This document shows, piece by piece, positions 43,479-53,204 of a DNA stretch of 64,000 nucleotides. How positions within the stretch are numbered: the first letter of the stretch is position 1; every line of letters starts with the position of its first letter. The position numbers were made by a program, and so were the translations under genes. The stretch is taken from positions 1 through 64,000 of the forward strand of contig JAZUQZ010000016.1 in NCBI GenBank assembly GCA_045626925.1. Reading direction: 5' to 3'. The notes beneath the pieces are model-generated. The model had not been told where the DNA came from. It did no database searches and was given only the letters and a program-made list of their open reading frames with translations. This DNA comes from Aphodoplasma sp045626925 (GTDB lineage: Bacteria; Bacillota; Clostridia; UBA1381; UMGS1253).

Positions 43479-44462
43479 TTATATTGCACCCTTATAGGCT
43501 CCAACCTCGACACCGCTATAATACATTTTTAAAATATCCTCAAACGACATCCCCGTTGTTGCAAGGTAGTTTGCACCATATTGGCTCATACCGACGCCGT
43601 GTCCGTTACCTTTTGTACGCATTGTAATATTTATTTCGTCATAAAAGAACTCTATATTTGTAGAGCGAAGTGAAAAAAGCGTCCGAAAATCGCTTGCCTT
43701 TATTGTAACTCCACCGCTTACAAGTGTTATTATACCCCCTGCGTCGCTACGATTTATCTGCTCGATAAGCTCGCCACTGTCCCACTTTGCGTCAGGATAT
43801 TTTGAAAGGATTTTTTCTTTATATTCCTTTACACTTATATAAAGCTCGCCGTCATATTTCGGCGAAAGTGTATCCCCCTCGCTTTTTACGCTTACAAGAT
43901 ATGGCACATCTCCACCCCACACATCCTTTGCATTTTCTGTAAAACCACTGCTTGTCGAATGAAATACTGCGTTTACAAGCTTGCCGTCATATGTCATAAC
44001 AATTCCCTTTGTCTTTTCTGTGCACAAGGACACCTTTTGCCAATACAAATCAAAATCCTTGCCCCATTGGCTGCGGAGCTTGTCAGTCGAAACCCACGCC
44101 TTGCAATGTGCAGGATTGTCACAACTCATTGCGCCCTTGTGCTCGGGCGGGGTGCCGTTTGCCTTGTAGCCTTGCATTCGCGTAAGGATATAGCTTCGGG
44201 CGGCCACTGCTTGAGCTTTAAGCGCCTCCTCATGAAAGCTTGCAGGCATTTCAGCAGCAACAACGCCCTTTAAATACTCGCAAAAATCAATTTCCACAAC
44301 CTCGCCTGTTGACGAAATATAGGTAGTAATTTTTTCTATTGGTTCTTTTGACGGTGCTATGAGAGGTGTTTGTGGCTTTGTTGAAAATATAATTACAATT
44401 ATATATGGTATAAAAATTATTACAAAGATATAGAATAAAAAAACAAAAATCGTTTTTTTCAA
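43479..44462 (-). CDS. spoIID: Stage II sporulation protein D
   Basis: The 327-residue protein has an N-terminal anchor helix (5-27), then EYLKGVVAAEMPASFHEEALKAQAVAARSY with the catalytic Glu, and the C-terminal GNGHGVGMSQYGANYLA. It is a lytic transglycosylase that drives engulfment of the forespore. The ATG follows GGAGGCGATATAATT. Confidence 0.96.
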   Translation of the reverse strand: MKKTIFVFLFYIFVIIFIPYIIVIIFSTKPQTPLIAPSKEPIEKITTYISSTGEVVEIDFCEYLKGVVAAEMPASFHEEALKAQAVAARSYILTRMQGYKANGTPPEHKGAMSCDNPAHCKAWVSTDKLRSQWGKDFDLYWQKVSLCTEKTKGIVMTYDGKLVNAVFHSTSSGFTENAKDVWGGDVPYLVSVKSEGDTLSPKYDGELYISVKEYKEKILSKYPDAKWDSGELIEQINRSDAGGIITLVSGGVTIKASDFRTLFSLRSTNIEFFYDEINITMRTKGNGHGVGMSQYGANYLATTGMSFEDILKMYYSGVEVGAYKGAI

Positions 44463-44501
44463 TTATATCGCCTCCTGTGTTTATTAAAACTTTTTATCAA
44501 G

Positions 44502-44846
44502 TCAAAAAGTCAAATCCTTGTCCGACAAAAATATATACCCAAGTGCAAGCAAAAGCGGAAGGTCAACCTCGTCCTTGTTTTGAAAAAGCAAAAATATAAT
44601 GCACAAAAGAATTATGTCATCCGGCTCATATTTGCCAAGTATTTTCCCATTTCCCAAAAGTGTGTCTTTTACACTGTGCTCCTTTGCGGGCTTTTGCATC
44701 ACTTGGCTCAGCTTTTGCGCACCGATTCCATCACTGATATTCTTTTTTTCTTTTGCATCATAATGCTGATGCATTGGCACACCTGCATTTGGTGCATATA
44801 CGCCCGAACTATCAAATTTGTAGTGTTTTTTTTGCATATATTTCAT
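44502..44846 (-). CDS. Hypothetical protein with C-terminal hydrophobic segment
   Basis: A 114-residue protein with a polar N-terminal 70 residues (Lys/His/Asp-rich) and a C-terminal EPDDIILLCIIFLLFQNKDEVDLPLLLALGYIFL. Similar short proteins are common near sporulation genes in Clostridia; function unknown. It is co-directional with spoIID and the two small genes upstream. Confidence 0.6.
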   Translation of the reverse strand: MKYMQKKHYKFDSSGVYAPNAGVPMHQHYDAKEKKNISDGIGAQKLSQVMQKPAKEHSVKDTLLGNGKILGKYEPDDIILLCIIFLLFQNKDEVDLPLLLALGYIFLSDKDLTF

Positions 44847-44867
44847 CTCCGTGTATCGTATTTTTGC

Positions 44868-45251
44868 TTACAAGACATCTTTCAAATCACCCAAAAGTGG
44901 CGCAAGCCGTAAAAGCGACAACAGCTTTATTGCAGTGTCAACGCTTTCGCTTCTTTCGCGTCTTATATACGGCTTTATAGCTTTTAACAGCGTGATGCGC
45001 GGGTCGTTTGTTTTGCTTATACTTTTATACGCATTTGCAATTTTCATAACACTTTCTATCGGTATATCACCCAAAGGCGCTATGGAATCATTTTGTTTAT
45101 CTTTTTTAGGCTCATTATCCGCCTCGTCCGGCGACGAACCTGATACAAATGCGCCAAGCATTGACTCTATTGTTTGCGCTGCATCAGGTCGCTCCAAAAG
45201 CTCCTTTATCGCATCAATTGCACCATTCATATCACTTGGCAAAATATTCAC
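44868..45251 (-). CDS. Hypothetical protein (127 aa)
   Basis: A soluble helical protein with a central Ser/Asp/Lys-rich low-complexity linker and a C-terminal helical repeat-like stretch (ALIKPYIRRERSESVDTAIKLL in outline). I do not recognise a functional family. It overlaps the next upstream gene by four bases. Confidence 0.6.
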   Translation of the reverse strand: MNILPSDMNGAIDAIKELLERPDAAQTIESMLGAFVSGSSPDEADNEPKKDKQNDSIAPLGDIPIESVMKIANAYKSISKTNDPRITLLKAIKPYIRRERSESVDTAIKLLSLLRLAPLLGDLKDVL

Positions 45252-45538
45252 CTCTGCTTTTTATCTTTTTTTATTTTGTTTATAATGCCCGTTCCTTTTT
45301 TAAGCTCGTTGAGCTTTGATATGTCAAGGTTTTCGAGCTTTTGCTTTATCTGTTCAGGAGTCAGCGAGTTAAATAAATCAAGAACCTTTTGTTTGTCGAT
45401 TCCATCAAGGTGTTTTTTTAGATTTGCACTTTCTTCTTCTGATATGCCTTTGAGTTTGTCAATGCCTTTTTGCAGGGCATCTGCATTTATAGATGATAAT
45501 ATTTTGTCGGCTTTGCCTGTTTGGTCTTTTTTATTCAT
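45248..45538 (-). CDS. Small basic hypothetical protein (96 aa)
   Basis: A Lys-rich helical protein (KGIDKLKGISEEESANLKKH). The ATG at 45538 lies downstream of GGAGGCG (long spacing, about 11 bases); the in-frame upstream extension lacks a ribosome site. It is the first gene of the three-gene group leading to spoIID. Function unknown. Confidence 0.55.
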   Translation of the reverse strand: MNKKDQTGKADKILSSINADALQKGIDKLKGISEEESANLKKHLDGIDKQKVLDLFNSLTPEQIKQKLENLDISKLNELKKGTGIINKIKKDKKQR

Positions 45539-45647
45539 AAAAATAGACGCCTCCGATTTTATTTTATATAATATTATATGCGTCATATTTTCTCTAAATG
45601 CGTGTCCGATAGTAGTGATTTGTAATTATATATTAATATAAAAACAC

Positions 45648-45675
45648 TTTACTTTGGCATAAAGTATGGTATAAT
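45648..45675 (+). promoter_or_regulatory. Promoter of the SLH gene
   Basis: TTTACT (45648-45653) and TATAAT (45670-45675) with a 16-base spacer, about 90 bp before the ATG, leaving a fairly long leader. Confidence 0.5.
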
Positions 45676-45762
45676 AAAAACAGAAGTTAATGCATATCGC
45701 TTTTAATTTTTAATGAGTGAGACTTTTAATCAAAACTATTTACATATAAGGGAGGAACGATA

Positions 45763-47580
45763 ATGAAAAAAATAATTGCTTTTGTAACAGTGTGTATGCT
45801 TATGCTCACAATGTGCACAACATCACTTGCAGCAAGCTTCTCTGACCTTAATGGTTCAAAGTGGGATTGGGCTCGTGATACAATTGTTGAGCTTGCGGAC
45901 AAGGGTATTGTAAAGGGTTATTCCGATGGCACATATCTGCCTTCGAACAGCATTACAAACCAGGAAGCATTCACCCTTTTTGCACGAACAATTGGTGTAA
46001 ATGACGATATCAATAAAGACGCGGTCGATGCCGCACAGTCGCTTTATGCCGATGTTGCTGAAAAATATAACACATATGCAGTAAAAGAGCTTTGTTATAT
46101 GCTTTACAGAGGCATATTTACAGAAGATGAGCTTGGTACATATTTGAGTGAAGCAACAAAGGACCAGCCTATGAAGCGTCACGAAGCTGCTATTCTTATA
46201 ACGAAGATTATGGGCGGCGAAAAGGAAGTGCAAAACACAGTTATATATGTGTTTGACTATACGGACGCTGATGAAATCCCGGCCGCTTCAAAGGGATATA
46301 TCGATTTTGTAAGAAAAAAGGGCATAATGCAAGGTATGGAGGACAACACTTTCTCGCCTAATACAAGCGTTACACGCGCCCAGGTTGCAATTATGCTTAA
46401 AAAGACAATGGCAGTTATGAATATGTCGACTGCAAGCGGCACTATTACAAGCATTGATGCTTCTGATGAAAGTTTTGTAGTAAATTCAAAAACATATACT
46501 CTTTCGGAAGAAACTAAGATAAACCTTGATGGAAAGCACGCATCGTTTGACGATTTAGTTGTTGGTCAATCGGTAATTATTACCGAGTCTGTAAATGGCT
46601 TGTGGGCGGTTGATGCGGCAAATGGTGAATTTGTTAATAATGCAATAGAAGTAATCTTTACAGGTACACATACAACCTCAGAGGGAACATTTATAAAAGG
46701 TTTTGACCGCAATCTTGGGGCATCGACTGTAAAGGAGTATTTGCTTGCGGAGAAGGTTTCGTACACATATGAGGGCAAAACATCAAAACTTTCGGACCTA
46801 AAGGCAAACGACAGACTATACATCACGCTTTCCGGTGGCGTTGTTACTGCAGTAGAAGCAGAACCAAAGTATAGAAATGTCACAGATGCACGCATTGTTG
46901 AAATTATTCTAGAGCCTGCACCGGCGCTTAAGATTACACACGCAAGCTCACTTTATGACCAGAAAACATACGAAGCAAGCACTAATGTTTCGGTTTTGAA
47001 AAATAGCAGAAAAGCAACACTTAGAGATATATTGCCCGGCGATGTTGTGGAGATGAAGCTTGAATATGACACAATAATTTCTATTAACGCTTCGTCAAAG
47101 ACAAGCTCGACAGACGGCGTTATTGAGGAAATTTTGATTGGTCAAAATAACTCATCTGTAAAAATCAATGACAACGGAAAAACAACATCATATGCAATTA
47201 CACGCGATACAGAGATTGTTGTTGACGGTTTGGCAGCGACAATTTATGACCTTCGCCTTGGCTATTCTGTTGATGTAAAACTCGAGAGCAACGCAGTAAC
47301 AAAGATTACAGTTCGCTCGGTTGCACAGGCAAAATCTGTTACAGGAACGGTTGTGCTTGTAAATGTGTCGCTTGGTTTTATAAACCTTGAGGTTATAGAT
47401 GCAAGCGGAAATGTTACAACACAACAAGTATTCGTGAAGAAAGGCGCATCAATTATTGGAAGCACAAGCGCTTCACGAAAGACGCTATCAGACATTGATG
47501 TCGGTGACTCGCTTATGATTACAGGCGAAGTAAAGATGGGCGCATTTGAAGCAAATACAGTTATACTACTCGAAAACTAA
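45763..47580 (+). CDS. Large SLH-domain surface protein
   Basis: The 605-residue exported protein has a signal peptide (1-24, ...TTSLAAS) and three SLH motifs within residues 25-220 (DKGIVKGYSDGTYLPSNSIT, KKGIMQGMEDNTFSPNTSVT and a middle one). About 380 residues of repeated beta domains follow, with recurring SSKTY/LSDLKxxDR-like phrases. It is likely a wall-attached structural or S-layer-like protein. The ATG follows GGAGGAACGATA. It is monocistronic, between its promoter and terminator. Confidence 0.9.
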   Translation: MKKIIAFVTVCMLMLTMCTTSLAASFSDLNGSKWDWARDTIVELADKGIVKGYSDGTYLPSNSITNQEAFTLFARTIGVNDDINKDAVDAAQSLYADVAEKYNTYAVKELCYMLYRGIFTEDELGTYLSEATKDQPMKRHEAAILITKIMGGEKEVQNTVIYVFDYTDADEIPAASKGYIDFVRKKGIMQGMEDNTFSPNTSVTRAQVAIMLKKTMAVMNMSTASGTITSIDASDESFVVNSKTYTLSEETKINLDGKHASFDDLVVGQSVIITESVNGLWAVDAANGEFVNNAIEVIFTGTHTTSEGTFIKGFDRNLGASTVKEYLLAEKVSYTYEGKTSKLSDLKANDRLYITLSGGVVTAVEAEPKYRNVTDARIVEIILEPAPALKITHASSLYDQKTYEASTNVSVLKNSRKATLRDILPGDVVEMKLEYDTIISINASSKTSSTDGVIEEILIGQNNSSVKINDNGKTTSYAITRDTEIVVDGLAATIYDLRLGYSVDVKLESNAVTKITVRSVAQAKSVTGTVVLVNVSLGFINLEVIDASGNVTTQQVFVKKGASIIGSTSASRKTLSDIDVGDSLMITGEVKMGAFEANTVILLEN

Positions 47581-47591
47581 TAATAAAAAAT

Positions 47592-47626
47592 AAAAAGCGG
47601 TCAGCATATGCTGACCGCTTTTTTTA
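47592..47626. terminator. Bidirectional terminator
   Basis: AAAAAGCGGTCAGCA and TGCTGACCGCTTTTT pair around TA; convergent SLH and mnmG genes. Confidence 0.93.
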
Positions 47627-47634
47627 TCTAAAAT

Positions 47635-49494
47635 TTATTTTCCAAGGTGTATCATCAATACCGTTATATCAGCAGGCGAAACGCCCGAAATACGCGACGC
47701 TTGGCCAAGTGTGTGTGGTCTGACCTCAATAAGCTTTTGGCGTGCCTCATCGCGAAGACCATACACATCATCATAATTTATATCATCAGGAAGTCTCTTA
47801 TTCTCAAGCTTTTTCATATGCTCCGCCGCACTAATCTGCTTTTGAATATATCCTTCATATTTTATAAGAATTTCTGCCTGCTTTGCAATCTCGCGTGAAA
47901 GCTCGCTTCTTGTTGTATCAATAGGCGATAAAACATCATAATCAAGCTCCGGTCTGCGAATAAGCTCAGCAAGCTTTATCCCCGTTTTAATCGGCGTAGA
48001 ATTATATTTTTCAAGCAGTGGATTTGCCACTGATGGAGAAATATTTATGCTCCAAAGCCGCTCAACCTCATCATTTATTTTCTTCTGCTTTTCAATAAAT
48101 CGCTCATAACGCTCCTCGCTTATCAAACCAACTTTATGCCCAATCGGCGTAAGTCGCGCATCGGCATTATCCTGTCGCAACAAAAGCCTGTACTCCGAAC
48201 GCGAGGTCATCATTCTGTACGGCTCATTTGTACCCTTTGTAACAAGGTCATCAATAAGCGTGCCGATATAACTCTCCGCGCGTCCAAGCACAACCGCCTC
48301 TTTATTTAAAAGCTTGTGCGCTGCGTTGATTCCGGCCATAAGTCCTTGTGCGGCAGCCTCCTCATATCCGCTCGTACCATTAAACTGTCCCGCTCCAAAA
48401 AGTCCGCTTATTTTCTTAAATTCAAGTGACGGCTTTAGCTGGAGTGTATCAATACAATCATATTCAATCGCATATGCACTTCTCATAATTTTTACATTCT
48501 CAAGCCCCTTGATACTTTGCAGCATCTCAAGTTGCACATCCTCCGGCAAGCTTGTCGAAAGGCCCTGGACATACATTTCCTCCGTGTTAAGTCCCATAGG
48601 CTCTATAAAAACCTGATGACGCGATTTTTCCGCAAAACGCACAATTTTTGTCTCAATTGATGGGCAATATCTTGGTCCAACACCTGTTATCGCACCGGAA
48701 TACATAGGCGCACGATGAAGATTGTTGCGTATTATTTCGTGTGTCTTTTCATTTGTATATGTCAAATAGCACACTTCTTTGTTTTCAAGCATGCCCTGTG
48801 TTTCAAATGAAAACGGAGTTATTTCGTCGTCACCGCGTTCTTCTTCCATCACAGAAAAGTCCACACTGCTTCTTAATACTCTTGCGGGTGTGCCTGTTTT
48901 AAAACGAAGCATCTCTACCCCAAGTCGTTTTAGAGAGTTTGAAAGCTCTGTCGCAGCAAACATACCATCGGGTCCTGATTCGCGTGCATATTCGCCAATA
49001 AGCGTTTTGCCACCAAGAAATGTCCCGGTACACACGATAATCGTACGCGCGCCATATTTTGCCCCCGTAGCAGTTACAACGCCACATACTGCATCATTTT
49101 CAACTAATATATCAACAATTTCTGCCTGTTTTATATCAAGCCCATCTACAAGCTCAAGTGCATGTTTCATTTCAATTTGATATGCTCTTCTGTCAATTTG
49201 AGCGCGCAAAGAATAGACCGCAGGACCTTTTGTGCGATTTAGTATTTTTGACTGTATAAAGGTTTTGTCCGCAATTTTACCCATTTCACCACCAAGCGCG
49301 TCAATCTCGCGCACAAGGTGTCCCTTTGCCGTACCTCCTATACACGGATTGCACGGAAGGTTTGCAATCGCATCAAGGTTTGTCGCGAACATAATGGTTT
49401 TCATACCAAGTCGTGCCGCAGCAAACGCTGCTTCACATCCGGCGTGACCGCCACCTATTACAACCACATCATAGCTTGTATCAAACTTTTGCAT
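47635..49494 (-). CDS. mnmG: tRNA uridine-5-carboxymethylaminomethyl modification enzyme
   Basis: About 619 residues of GidA/MnmG with the FAD motif VVIGGGHAGCEAAFAAARLG, CNPCIGGTAKGHLVREIDALGG and a C-terminal helical MnmE-binding domain. With MnmE it modifies U34 of several tRNAs. The ATG at 49494 follows GGAGATATTT. mnmE is not adjacent. It lies 23 bp after the SulP gene. Confidence 0.97.
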   Translation of the reverse strand: MQKFDTSYDVVVIGGGHAGCEAAFAAARLGMKTIMFATNLDAIANLPCNPCIGGTAKGHLVREIDALGGEMGKIADKTFIQSKILNRTKGPAVYSLRAQIDRRAYQIEMKHALELVDGLDIKQAEIVDILVENDAVCGVVTATGAKYGARTIIVCTGTFLGGKTLIGEYARESGPDGMFAATELSNSLKRLGVEMLRFKTGTPARVLRSSVDFSVMEEERGDDEITPFSFETQGMLENKEVCYLTYTNEKTHEIIRNNLHRAPMYSGAITGVGPRYCPSIETKIVRFAEKSRHQVFIEPMGLNTEEMYVQGLSTSLPEDVQLEMLQSIKGLENVKIMRSAYAIEYDCIDTLQLKPSLEFKKISGLFGAGQFNGTSGYEEAAAQGLMAGINAAHKLLNKEAVVLGRAESYIGTLIDDLVTKGTNEPYRMMTSRSEYRLLLRQDNADARLTPIGHKVGLISEERYERFIEKQKKINDEVERLWSINISPSVANPLLEKYNSTPIKTGIKLAELIRRPELDYDVLSPIDTTRSELSREIAKQAEILIKYEGYIQKQISAAEHMKKLENKRLPDDINYDDVYGLRDEARQKLIEVRPHTLGQASRISGVSPADITVLMIHLGK

Positions 49495-49517
49495 AAATAT
49501 CTCCATTTTATATATTA

Positions 49518-51149
49518 TTATCCAACGATTGCTCTCGCCATATCAAGTGCTTCATCAATGTTTTCCGGGAAATATTGCTCGCCCACTTGCTCATAAAACT
49601 TTGATTTTTTTATAACTGACATCGGCTGTTCATTGACATGCGAGAATAAGACGATTATGCCCTTATCTTGCAAGCTTTTATATATCATCTTAAGCGAGCG
49701 AAGCGCCGAAATATCAAGCATCGGAATGCTTCTCATTCTTAATATCACAACCTTTATGCCCTCTTCGGCAGAAATGGACGAAATCCTATCCGTTGTAGCA
49801 AAGAACATCGGCCCGTCAATTTCAAAAACACAGGTGTTTTGTGGGATAGCCTTCATTCTTTCATTATCCTCTGATGCTTCATCCCACGAGCGCACCTTTG
49901 CAACATCGCTCATACGCTTTAAAAACAGTACCATTGTCAACAACAGTCCAATTTCGATTGCAACAACCAAATCGAATACTACTGTCAAAACAAATGTCAG
50001 AATTAAAACTGCTATATCGCTTTTCGGTGCAGCTTTGCAAATGTATGCAAACTGTCGCCACTCGCTCATATTATATGCAACCATAAACAAAATTGCGGCA
50101 ATTACGGGCATTGGAATCCATGCGGCATATGGCATTAAAACAACAAGTATAAGCAATAGTACAACTGCGTGAACTATGCCGGCAATCGGCGTCTTGCCAC
50201 CATTGTTTACATTTGCCGCTGTGCGCGCAATCGCACCTGTTGCAGGTATTCCGCCAAAAAGTCCCGAACAAATATTACCCATACCTTGTGCAACAAGCTC
50301 TGTATTTGAATTGTGCTTATCATTTATCATCCCATCAGATACTACGCATGACAAAAGTGACTCAATCCCTGCCAAAATTGCAATCGTAAATGCACTCGGC
50401 AAGAGTTGTTTTATAATAGCCAAATCAAATGTCGGCACAGACGGCATAGGAAGTACGCGCGAAATCGTATATAAATCGCCGATTGTATTAACATTTAGCT
50501 TAAATGCTTTTACAACGACTATACCAAGCAAAACAACAATAAGAGAGCCCGGTATTTTTTTGCTGATTTTTGGCCATATAATCAAAATTGCAAGTGCACC
50601 CAAACCGACAAGCACACTTTGGATATTTATTGTTTGAATTGAATGAAAAACTGCCTCAAGCTTTTCCATAGTTTCGACTGCATTTGTTCCTGCAGGGAAT
50701 GTAAGGCCTAAAAAGTCCTTTAACTGACCAATTACAATCGTAAGCGCTATACCCGATGTAAATCCCGTCGTAATTGTATATGGTATGTATTTTATAAGCG
50801 AACCAACCTTGCAAAAGCCCATAACAATCAATATGATACCCGCCATTATAGTAGCTACTACAAGACCGCCTGTGCCGAACTGGGCAACTATTCCTGCAAC
50901 AATCGTTGCAAATGCAGCGGTAGGTCCCGATATATTTACGCGGCTCCCACCAAAAAACGAAATTACAAGTCCTGCTATGATAGCAGTATAAAGGCCTTTT
51001 TCCGGCGAAACGCCGGATGCAATTGCAAGTGCAATTGATAATGGTAATGCGATGATTGCAACGATAAGTCCTGAAACCAAATCGTCAATTAACAGTTTTT
51101 TGTTATAATCCTTAATTATTGTAAAAAGTTTTGGCTCAAATGTCTTCAT
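49518..51149 (-). CDS. SulP-family anion transporter with STAS domain
   Basis: The 543-residue SulP/SLC26 protein has about 12-14 membrane helices with SVNISGPTAAFATI-like substrate-site residues (GSRVNISGPTAAF). A cytosolic STAS domain fills residues 430-543 (GIKVVILRMRSIPMLDISALRSLK). It transports sulfate, bicarbonate or another anion; the substrate is not readable. Between its ribosome site and ATG lies a perfect 7-bp hairpin (51156-51172). Confidence 0.92.
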   Translation of the reverse strand: MKTFEPKLFTIIKDYNKKLLIDDLVSGLIVAIIALPLSIALAIASGVSPEKGLYTAIIAGLVISFFGGSRVNISGPTAAFATIVAGIVAQFGTGGLVVATIMAGIILIVMGFCKVGSLIKYIPYTITTGFTSGIALTIVIGQLKDFLGLTFPAGTNAVETMEKLEAVFHSIQTINIQSVLVGLGALAILIIWPKISKKIPGSLIVVLLGIVVVKAFKLNVNTIGDLYTISRVLPMPSVPTFDLAIIKQLLPSAFTIAILAGIESLLSCVVSDGMINDKHNSNTELVAQGMGNICSGLFGGIPATGAIARTAANVNNGGKTPIAGIVHAVVLLLILVVLMPYAAWIPMPVIAAILFMVAYNMSEWRQFAYICKAAPKSDIAVLILTFVLTVVFDLVVAIEIGLLLTMVLFLKRMSDVAKVRSWDEASEDNERMKAIPQNTCVFEIDGPMFFATTDRISSISAEEGIKVVILRMRSIPMLDISALRSLKMIYKSLQDKGIIVLFSHVNEQPMSVIKKSKFYEQVGEQYFPENIDEALDMARAIVG

Positions 51150-51155
51150 ATTTTA

Positions 51156-51184
51156 TGCAGACTATGTCTGCACACTCCCCTCCT
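51156..51184 (-). promoter_or_regulatory. Hairpin between ribosome site and start codon of the SulP gene
   Basis: On the minus strand AGGAGGGGAG (51175-51184) is followed two bases later by TGCAGAC-ATA-GTCTGCA (51156-51172) and then TAAAAT before the ATG. Linear spacing from ribosome site to ATG is about 25 bases, too long for initiation. Folding the hairpin brings it to about eight. Confidence 0.6.
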
Positions 51185-51309
51185 ATAAAAAATTCCACAT
51201 TTCATTCTATCATATATTAACATTTTGTCAATCTATTTAATAAGCCTTGATATGCTCTCGCTCTTTGCGATGTATTCATTTCGCTTTTCTCTTTCTTTTT
51301 TACACAAAG

Positions 51310-52392
51310 CTATGCAGCACTTTTGCTTGCGCCTGTTTTATAGTCTATAATTATACCCGGCTGCACATTATAACAATACACACAAAACGATATGCCCGCT
51401 CCGTTATCCTCGACAGAATAGGCCTCCATAAGCACACCGTCTGCCACAAGATTGTCCCCAATAAACACCGGCGTAACACGATACATAACATTATTTCCCG
51501 TATTGTCTATATAATCATCGACCATATTTTCATAAACAAGCATACCATCGACATTCATATATCTCGTGCCTGTAATAAGATTTCTCTTGTTTGCATTTTC
51601 TCCTGTAAGCTGAAAACCTATAAGATGACACCTGTTATATAAGTATCTGCCGTCTACATTGTCGTATGCTTTATTTATCCAACCGGTCGGCTTTACCGAG
51701 CTGATACTTTCACGCTTTTCTGTCGGCATAAGCTCTTTATTTATTGACGCCATCGCCACATCACACCTGCCAAGCTCATCAAGCGTGCTATAATACTCAA
51801 AGGCAGCATCTATTATTTCATACTCCTTAAAAAATGGCTTGTTATTATTTATTTTTACAGACGCCCGGCCATCATAGCCATCGAGCATATTTACCAAGCG
51901 CTGATATTCATCATCTTCAAAAGTGTTTCTTACAATATAAACTGTTTGTGTTGCACCATTGTAGCCAACACCAAGGTTAAACCCTTCAGCAATAAATCTT
52001 ATTGGCAGCATTGTTCTTTCATTTATAATAGTCGGCGCTACATCAAGAGTTTTTGCGCGATTATTAAGATATGCCGTTTTGCTACCGATTGCTAGTTTTA
52101 TTGTATCGTTTTTCATCTTTAGTGTCGTTGTATCTGTATCATCATCCCACAAAACATCACCGCCAAATGCTTCAATAATCGCCCGTATAGGCACCAATGT
52201 CCTGTCATTTACAATCACGGGCGTTGTCGCTCTGCCGGCATCTACTTCGCTTGTTTGGCCGTTTATTTTCATCATTTTATTATTTATCTGAAGACTTACA
52301 ACAACATCTGACGGTGAACTATGCACACATTTAAAAGAAAATGGTATGCACAGTATTATCGCTATGGCAAAAATCGATATTATCTTTTTCAT
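51310..52392 (-). CDS. Secreted DNA/RNA nuclease with stalk (copper amine oxidase-like) domain
   Basis: About 360 residues with a signal peptide (1-22). A duplicated Cu_amine_oxidN1/stalk domain follows at about 30-140 (RTLVPIRAIIEAFGG, RTMLPIRFIAEGFNLG). The C-terminal non-specific endonuclease domain has YLYNRCHLIGFQLTGENANKRN. The NRCHLIG corresponds to the D/N-R-x-H catalytic motif of DNA-entry nucleases, and the later Asn binds metal. It probably degrades or processes extracellular DNA. The ATG at 52392 follows GGGGGATG. Confidence 0.85.
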   Translation of the reverse strand: MKKIISIFAIAIILCIPFSFKCVHSSPSDVVVSLQINNKMMKINGQTSEVDAGRATTPVIVNDRTLVPIRAIIEAFGGDVLWDDDTDTTTLKMKNDTIKLAIGSKTAYLNNRAKTLDVAPTIINERTMLPIRFIAEGFNLGVGYNGATQTVYIVRNTFEDDEYQRLVNMLDGYDGRASVKINNNKPFFKEYEIIDAAFEYYSTLDELGRCDVAMASINKELMPTEKRESISSVKPTGWINKAYDNVDGRYLYNRCHLIGFQLTGENANKRNLITGTRYMNVDGMLVYENMVDDYIDNTGNNVMYRVTPVFIGDNLVADGVLMEAYSVEDNGAGISFCVYCYNVQPGIIIDYKTGASKSAA

Positions 52393-52457
52393 GTAAAACA
52401 TCCCCCTATAAATAAAATTAAACAGATACAAAATAGTCCATGTATCTGTTTTGATTT

Positions 52458-53204
52458 TTATAAAACCTTGTTTAAGAAGTCTATTGTTCTCGGATTTTTT
52501 GGATTTGAAAAGATTTGCTCCGGTGTACCTTCTTCTAATATAATGCCTTCATCCATGAACAAAACTCTGTCTGCAACCTCGCGTGCAAAGCCCATCTCAT
52601 GTGTTACAACAACCATCGTCATGCCATCTTTGGCAAGCTTTTTCATAACCGCCAAAACCTCGCCTACCATTTCCGGGTCAAGCGCACTCGTCGGCTCATC
52701 AAAAAGCATAATATCAGGCGACATCGCAAGTGCTCTTGCAATCGCTACTCTCTGCTTTTGTCCACCCGAAAGCTGTGACGGGAAGCTTTGTGCCTTATCT
52801 GAAAGACCAACTGTTTCAAGAAGCGCAAGAGCATGTTGCTCTGCTTCTTTTTTGGTCGCTTTTTTTAAATCTACGGGAGCAAGCATAAGATTTCTCAATA
52901 CATTCATATTTGCAAACAAATTAAAATGCTGAAAAACCATGCCGATATTTTCGCGCACCTTATTTATATCAATCTTTTTGTCGTTTATTCGGTATCCATC
53001 TACAATAATTTCGCCCGATGTAATGTCCTCAAGCTTGTTAATGCATCTTAAAAATGTAGACTTGCCCGAACCGGAAGGCCCTATTACACAAACAACCTCG
53101 CCCTCATAAACCTCGGTCGAGATACCACGCAGTACCTCATGGTGACCAAAGTTTTTCACAAGATTTTCTATATGAATTTTTACGATTTTTTTATTTGCGG
53201 TCAC
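52458..53204 (-). CDS. Polar amino acid ABC transporter ATP-binding protein
   Basis: A 248-residue GlnQ/HisP-type ATPase: Walker A GPSGSGKST, signature LSGGQKQRVAIARAL, Walker B MLFDEPTSALDPE. It energises the permease encoded immediately upstream, with which it overlaps by 14 bp. Confidence 0.96.
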   Translation of the reverse strand: MTANKKIVKIHIENLVKNFGHHEVLRGISTEVYEGEVVCVIGPSGSGKSTFLRCINKLEDITSGEIIVDGYRINDKKIDINKVRENIGMVFQHFNLFANMNVLRNLMLAPVDLKKATKKEAEQHALALLETVGLSDKAQSFPSQLSGGQKQRVAIARALAMSPDIMLFDEPTSALDPEMVGEVLAVMKKLAKDGMTMVVVTHEMGFAREVADRVLFMDEGIILEEGTPEQIFSNPKNPRTIDFLNKVL

